Source: an uncultured archaeon | GTDB taxonomy: Archaea > Thermoproteota > Nitrososphaeria > Nitrososphaerales > CALBXV01 | Direction: 5' to 3' | NCBI GenBank assembly: GCA_937890045.1 | Contig: CALBXV010000258.1 | Location: forward strand, 1-13,866 | Length of the DNA: 13,866 nt | Shown here: positions 12,729 through 13,866 of the stretch, one piece after another | Layout: every line of letters begins with the position of its first letter | How positions within the stretch are numbered: the stretch's first letter is position 1 | Made by a program: the position numbers and the translations under genes | The notes under the pieces: model-generated | Told to the model about the DNA's origin: nothing | Database searches by the model: none | The model's input: the letters and a program-made list of their open reading frames with translations, nothing else

Positions 12729-13135
12729 TGGAATTTTTAGAAGAATTTAATAAAAAGTTCAAGTATCAATACGATAGAGATCAGTATGGTTCTCGCGATG
12801 CTTGGTATGTTATGAACCATGAACCATATAATGGAGATTGCGAAGATTATTCATTAACCCTTCTATTCAATTTAAAGGATAGAAAGTGGGAGAAATTTCT
12901 ACTCAGTTTACTTACGAGAGAAAGTAAAATTTGTCATTGTAAAGTAAGAGGGAACGGCCACGCTGTTCTTAGATATAAGGGTAGATATATTGATAACATT
13001 CAAAAGAAATGGTGTACAAAAGAGTATATGGAAAATAGAGATTATAAGTTTTCCAGCTGGTTGTATATTCCATATCAAGTTGTTATCAAATTAGTTATTG
13101 GATTTTTTCAAACTAGAAAGAGGAAAGAAATATGA
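12728..13135 (+). CDS. Transglutaminase-like cysteine protease, membrane-anchored
   Basis: A 135-aa protein with the pattern of bacterial transglutaminase-like cysteine proteinases: C38 in NGDCEDYSL, H78 in GNGHAVLRY and D89 in YIDN, a Cys-His-Asp triad. A C-terminal hydrophobic segment (about 111-127) followed by RTRKRKE-type basic residues suggests anchoring in the inner membrane with the tail inside. It overlaps the ligase-protease stop (TAATG) and the next gene start (ATGA), so it is part of the late operon. Related small proteins occur in T4-like cyanophages as far as I recall. The substrate is unknown; a peptide or isopeptide bond is likely. Confidence 0.72.
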   Translation: MEFLEEFNKKFKYQYDRDQYGSRDAWYVMNHEPYNGDCEDYSLTLLFNLKDRKWEKFLLSLLTRESKICHCKVRGNGHAVLRYKGRYIDNIQKKWCTKEYMENRDYKFSSWLYIPYQVVIKLVIGFFQTRKRKEI

Positions 13136-13302
13136 AAAAGATGACCGATTGGATTAAGGCCAGAATGGCCGAAAGAACATCATGGGATGGCGCTACCATC
13201 ATTGCAATAAGTGTAATGGTATTAGTTGCAACTCCTATAGTCAAGTTTTTAGCATGGCCAGCATTAATTTATGGCGTATGGACTTTATACCAAGGAGAAT
13301 AA
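13132..13302 (+). CDS. 56-aa membrane protein, last gene of late operon
   Basis: Begins in the stop of the preceding gene (ATGA). The N-terminal 20 residues are charged (MKKMTDWIKARMAERTSWDG), followed by two hydrophobic stretches, about 21-37 and 39-53, ending WTLYQGE. The 'W-I-K-x-x-M-A-E-R-T-S-W-D-G' opening resembles a short conserved protein I associate with T4-like cyanophages; no function is known to me. It is followed after 29 bases by a strong terminator. AGAGGAAAG just upstream (13118-13128) provides a ribosome-binding site. Confidence 0.65.
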   Translation: MKKMTDWIKARMAERTSWDGATIIAISVMVLVATPIVKFLAWPALIYGVWTLYQGE

Positions 13303-13331
13303 TTCCTTAAAATAAATTGACTTTATACAAG

Positions 13332-13360
13332 AAAAGGGCGTGTTTGACACGCCTTTTTTT
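13332..13360 (+). terminator. Rho-independent terminator
   Basis: A perfect 7-bp G+C-rich stem GGCGTGT (13337-13343) / ACACGCC (13347-13353) with a TTG loop, flanked by AAAAG before and seven T after (13354-13360). The A and T runs can extend the stem. It ends the late operon 11068-13302, and its T tract abuts the next late promoter. Confidence 0.92.
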
Positions 13361-13367
13361 ATAAATA
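13360..13367 (+). promoter_or_regulatory. T4-type late promoter box (TATAAATA)
   Basis: An exact match to the T4 late consensus TATAAATA, starting on the last T of the terminator. The predicted transcription start is about 13373, with ATG 13374 immediately after. It would drive the 31-aa peptide and the Asn/Thr repeat protein. Confidence 0.82.
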
Positions 13368-13373
13368 GTATAT

Positions 13374-13469
13374 ATGAAACAAACAATCAGGTTAGGATTA
13401 TTCGGAATATGGTATTTGATGTGGGCATATCTGTTTGTTTCTCTTATAACTAATTACATCAATTTTTAA
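13374..13469 (+). CDS. 31-aa single-helix membrane peptide
   Basis: A short ORF encoding MKQTIRLGLFGIWYLMWAYL followed by FVSLITNYINF: a basic N-terminus and one aromatic-rich membrane helix. Its ATG lies 7 bases beyond the late promoter box, so the transcript would start at or one base before it, without a leader. It precedes the secreted repeat protein by 26 bases. No family recognised; it could be a late envelope peptide or simply a leader ORF. Confidence 0.5.
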   Translation: MKQTIRLGLFGIWYLMWAYLFVSLITNYINF

Positions 13470-13495
13470 ACAAGGAAAAACCTTGATGGAGAACC

Positions 13496-13866
13496 ATGAA
13501 AAAATTAGCCATATTCGGAGCTTTAATATTATTAACGCTTGGTAATACTGTACAGGCGGATCAGACTGGCGACTGTACGCAGGGTGAGGAGTTTTGTGAG
13601 AGTTTAGAAACAACAAATACCACCACAACAAATAACACCAACACCAATACCAACACCAACACCAATACCAACGCAAATACCAATACCAACACCAATACGA
13701 GCACTAGCACGAGTACGAGCACTGCAACTAACACCAATGCAAATACCAACACGAATACCAACGCAAATACTAACACCAATACTAGTACAAGCACGGCAAC
13801 AAACACTAATGCTAATACCAATGTTAATACAAATACTAGCACTGCAACAAATACAAACGCTAATAC
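13496..13866 (+). CDS. Secreted Asn/Thr-repeat protein, 3' end beyond window
   Basis: Starts at ATG 13496 after GGAG (13488-13491) and is still open at the window edge (123 complete codons). A clear signal peptide (MKKLAIFGALILLTLGNTVQA) should be cleaved after A21. A short mature head follows with two Cys (C27, C34) that could form a disulfide. From residue 39 the chain is almost entirely alternating x-Thr, where x is Asn, Ser or Ala. Synonymous codons vary freely (AAT and AAC; ACA, ACC, ACG and ACT), so selection appears to act on the protein. Its role is unknown; exported low-complexity linkers or surface adhesins have such composition. Late expression is likely from the TATAAATA box upstream. 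Confidence 0.75.
   Translation, partial: MKKLAIFGALILLTLGNTVQADQTGDCTQGEEFCESLETTNTTTTNNTNTNTNTNTNTNANTNTNTNTSTSTSTSTATNTNANTNTNTNANTNTNTSTSTATNTNANTNVNTNTSTATNTNAN
13610..13866 (+). repeat. Degenerate (AAY ACN) coding repeat array with higher-order units
   Basis: A run of at least 257 bases built from imperfect 6-base units encoding Asn-Thr, interrupted by Ser-Thr and Ala-Thr. A longer motif, A-T-N-T-N-A-N-T, starts at 13724, 13796 and 13844, spaced 72 and 48 bases apart, which indicates block duplications on top of the dipeptide repeat. The + strand is nearly free of T at codon positions 1 and 2 and very A+C rich. It continues past the window end. Confidence 0.88.

Noticed and set aside
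13561..13842. Minus-strand ORFs rich in Val-Leu over the repeat tract (13398-13676 and 13561-13842)
   Set aside because: They are the antisense of the Asn/Thr codon repeat, have no ribosome-binding site, and oppose a gene with a clear start signal and signal peptide.
13610..13866. CRISPR-like array
   Set aside because: The repeats are 6-base coding units with no unique spacers of constant length, and they stay in one reading frame.

Overview
The window looks like part of the genome of a large, AT-rich, T4-like myovirus, probably marine. The diagnosis rests on a recognisable T4 replication block: sliding clamp gp45, clamp loader gp44 and gp62, and the RegA translational repressor. It is supported by T4-type late promoter boxes. 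The small conserved ORFs, and gp62 in particular, resemble those of cyanophages and pelagiphages. I see no photosynthesis genes here and cannot name the host. Every convincing gene is on the + strand, tightly packed, mostly with ATGA, TAATG or GTGA overlaps.

Layout. Positions 1-911 hold five small ORFs (membrane peptides, an acidic protein, a zinc-ribbon protein) and one intergenic stretch that can fold into a long stem (268-353). A tRNA-Ala(UGC) follows at 919-992, then a SET-domain protein, a small basic protein and a beta-class DNA methyltransferase. A near-consensus sigma70 promoter with a perfect 14-bp palindrome in its spacer (2574-2601) stands in front of a DUF3310-like protein and the clamp genes 45 and 44. 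Between 44 and 62, which are normally adjacent, lies a roughly 5-kb cassette: queD, queE, queC, folE, a membrane protein gene, a dpdA-like DNA transglycosylase, a 26-aa membrane peptide and a phosphoribosyltransferase. After it come 62, regA and a class-3 lipase.

A late-promoter-like box (11054-11061) then leads a late operon: a small membrane protein, a RimK-type ATP-grasp ligase fused to a RimB-like aspartic protease, a transglutaminase-like cysteine protease and a 56-aa membrane protein. It ends at a strong terminator (13332-13360). A second late box starts a 31-aa membrane peptide and a secreted Asn/Thr repeat protein that runs off the right edge.

How the genes work together (inference). 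FolE, QueD, QueE and QueC convert GTP to preQ0, and the DpdA-like enzyme would exchange it for guanine in phage DNA, protecting it from restriction alongside the methyltransferase. No QueF and no amidotransferase is visible, so preQ0 itself is the predicted DNA base. The most unusual idea is that the RimK-protease fusion carries an N-terminal peptide closely resembling the T4 capsid-targeting sequence, with an I-T-E/A site for the prohead protease. It may therefore be packaged in the head and injected to modify host proteins.
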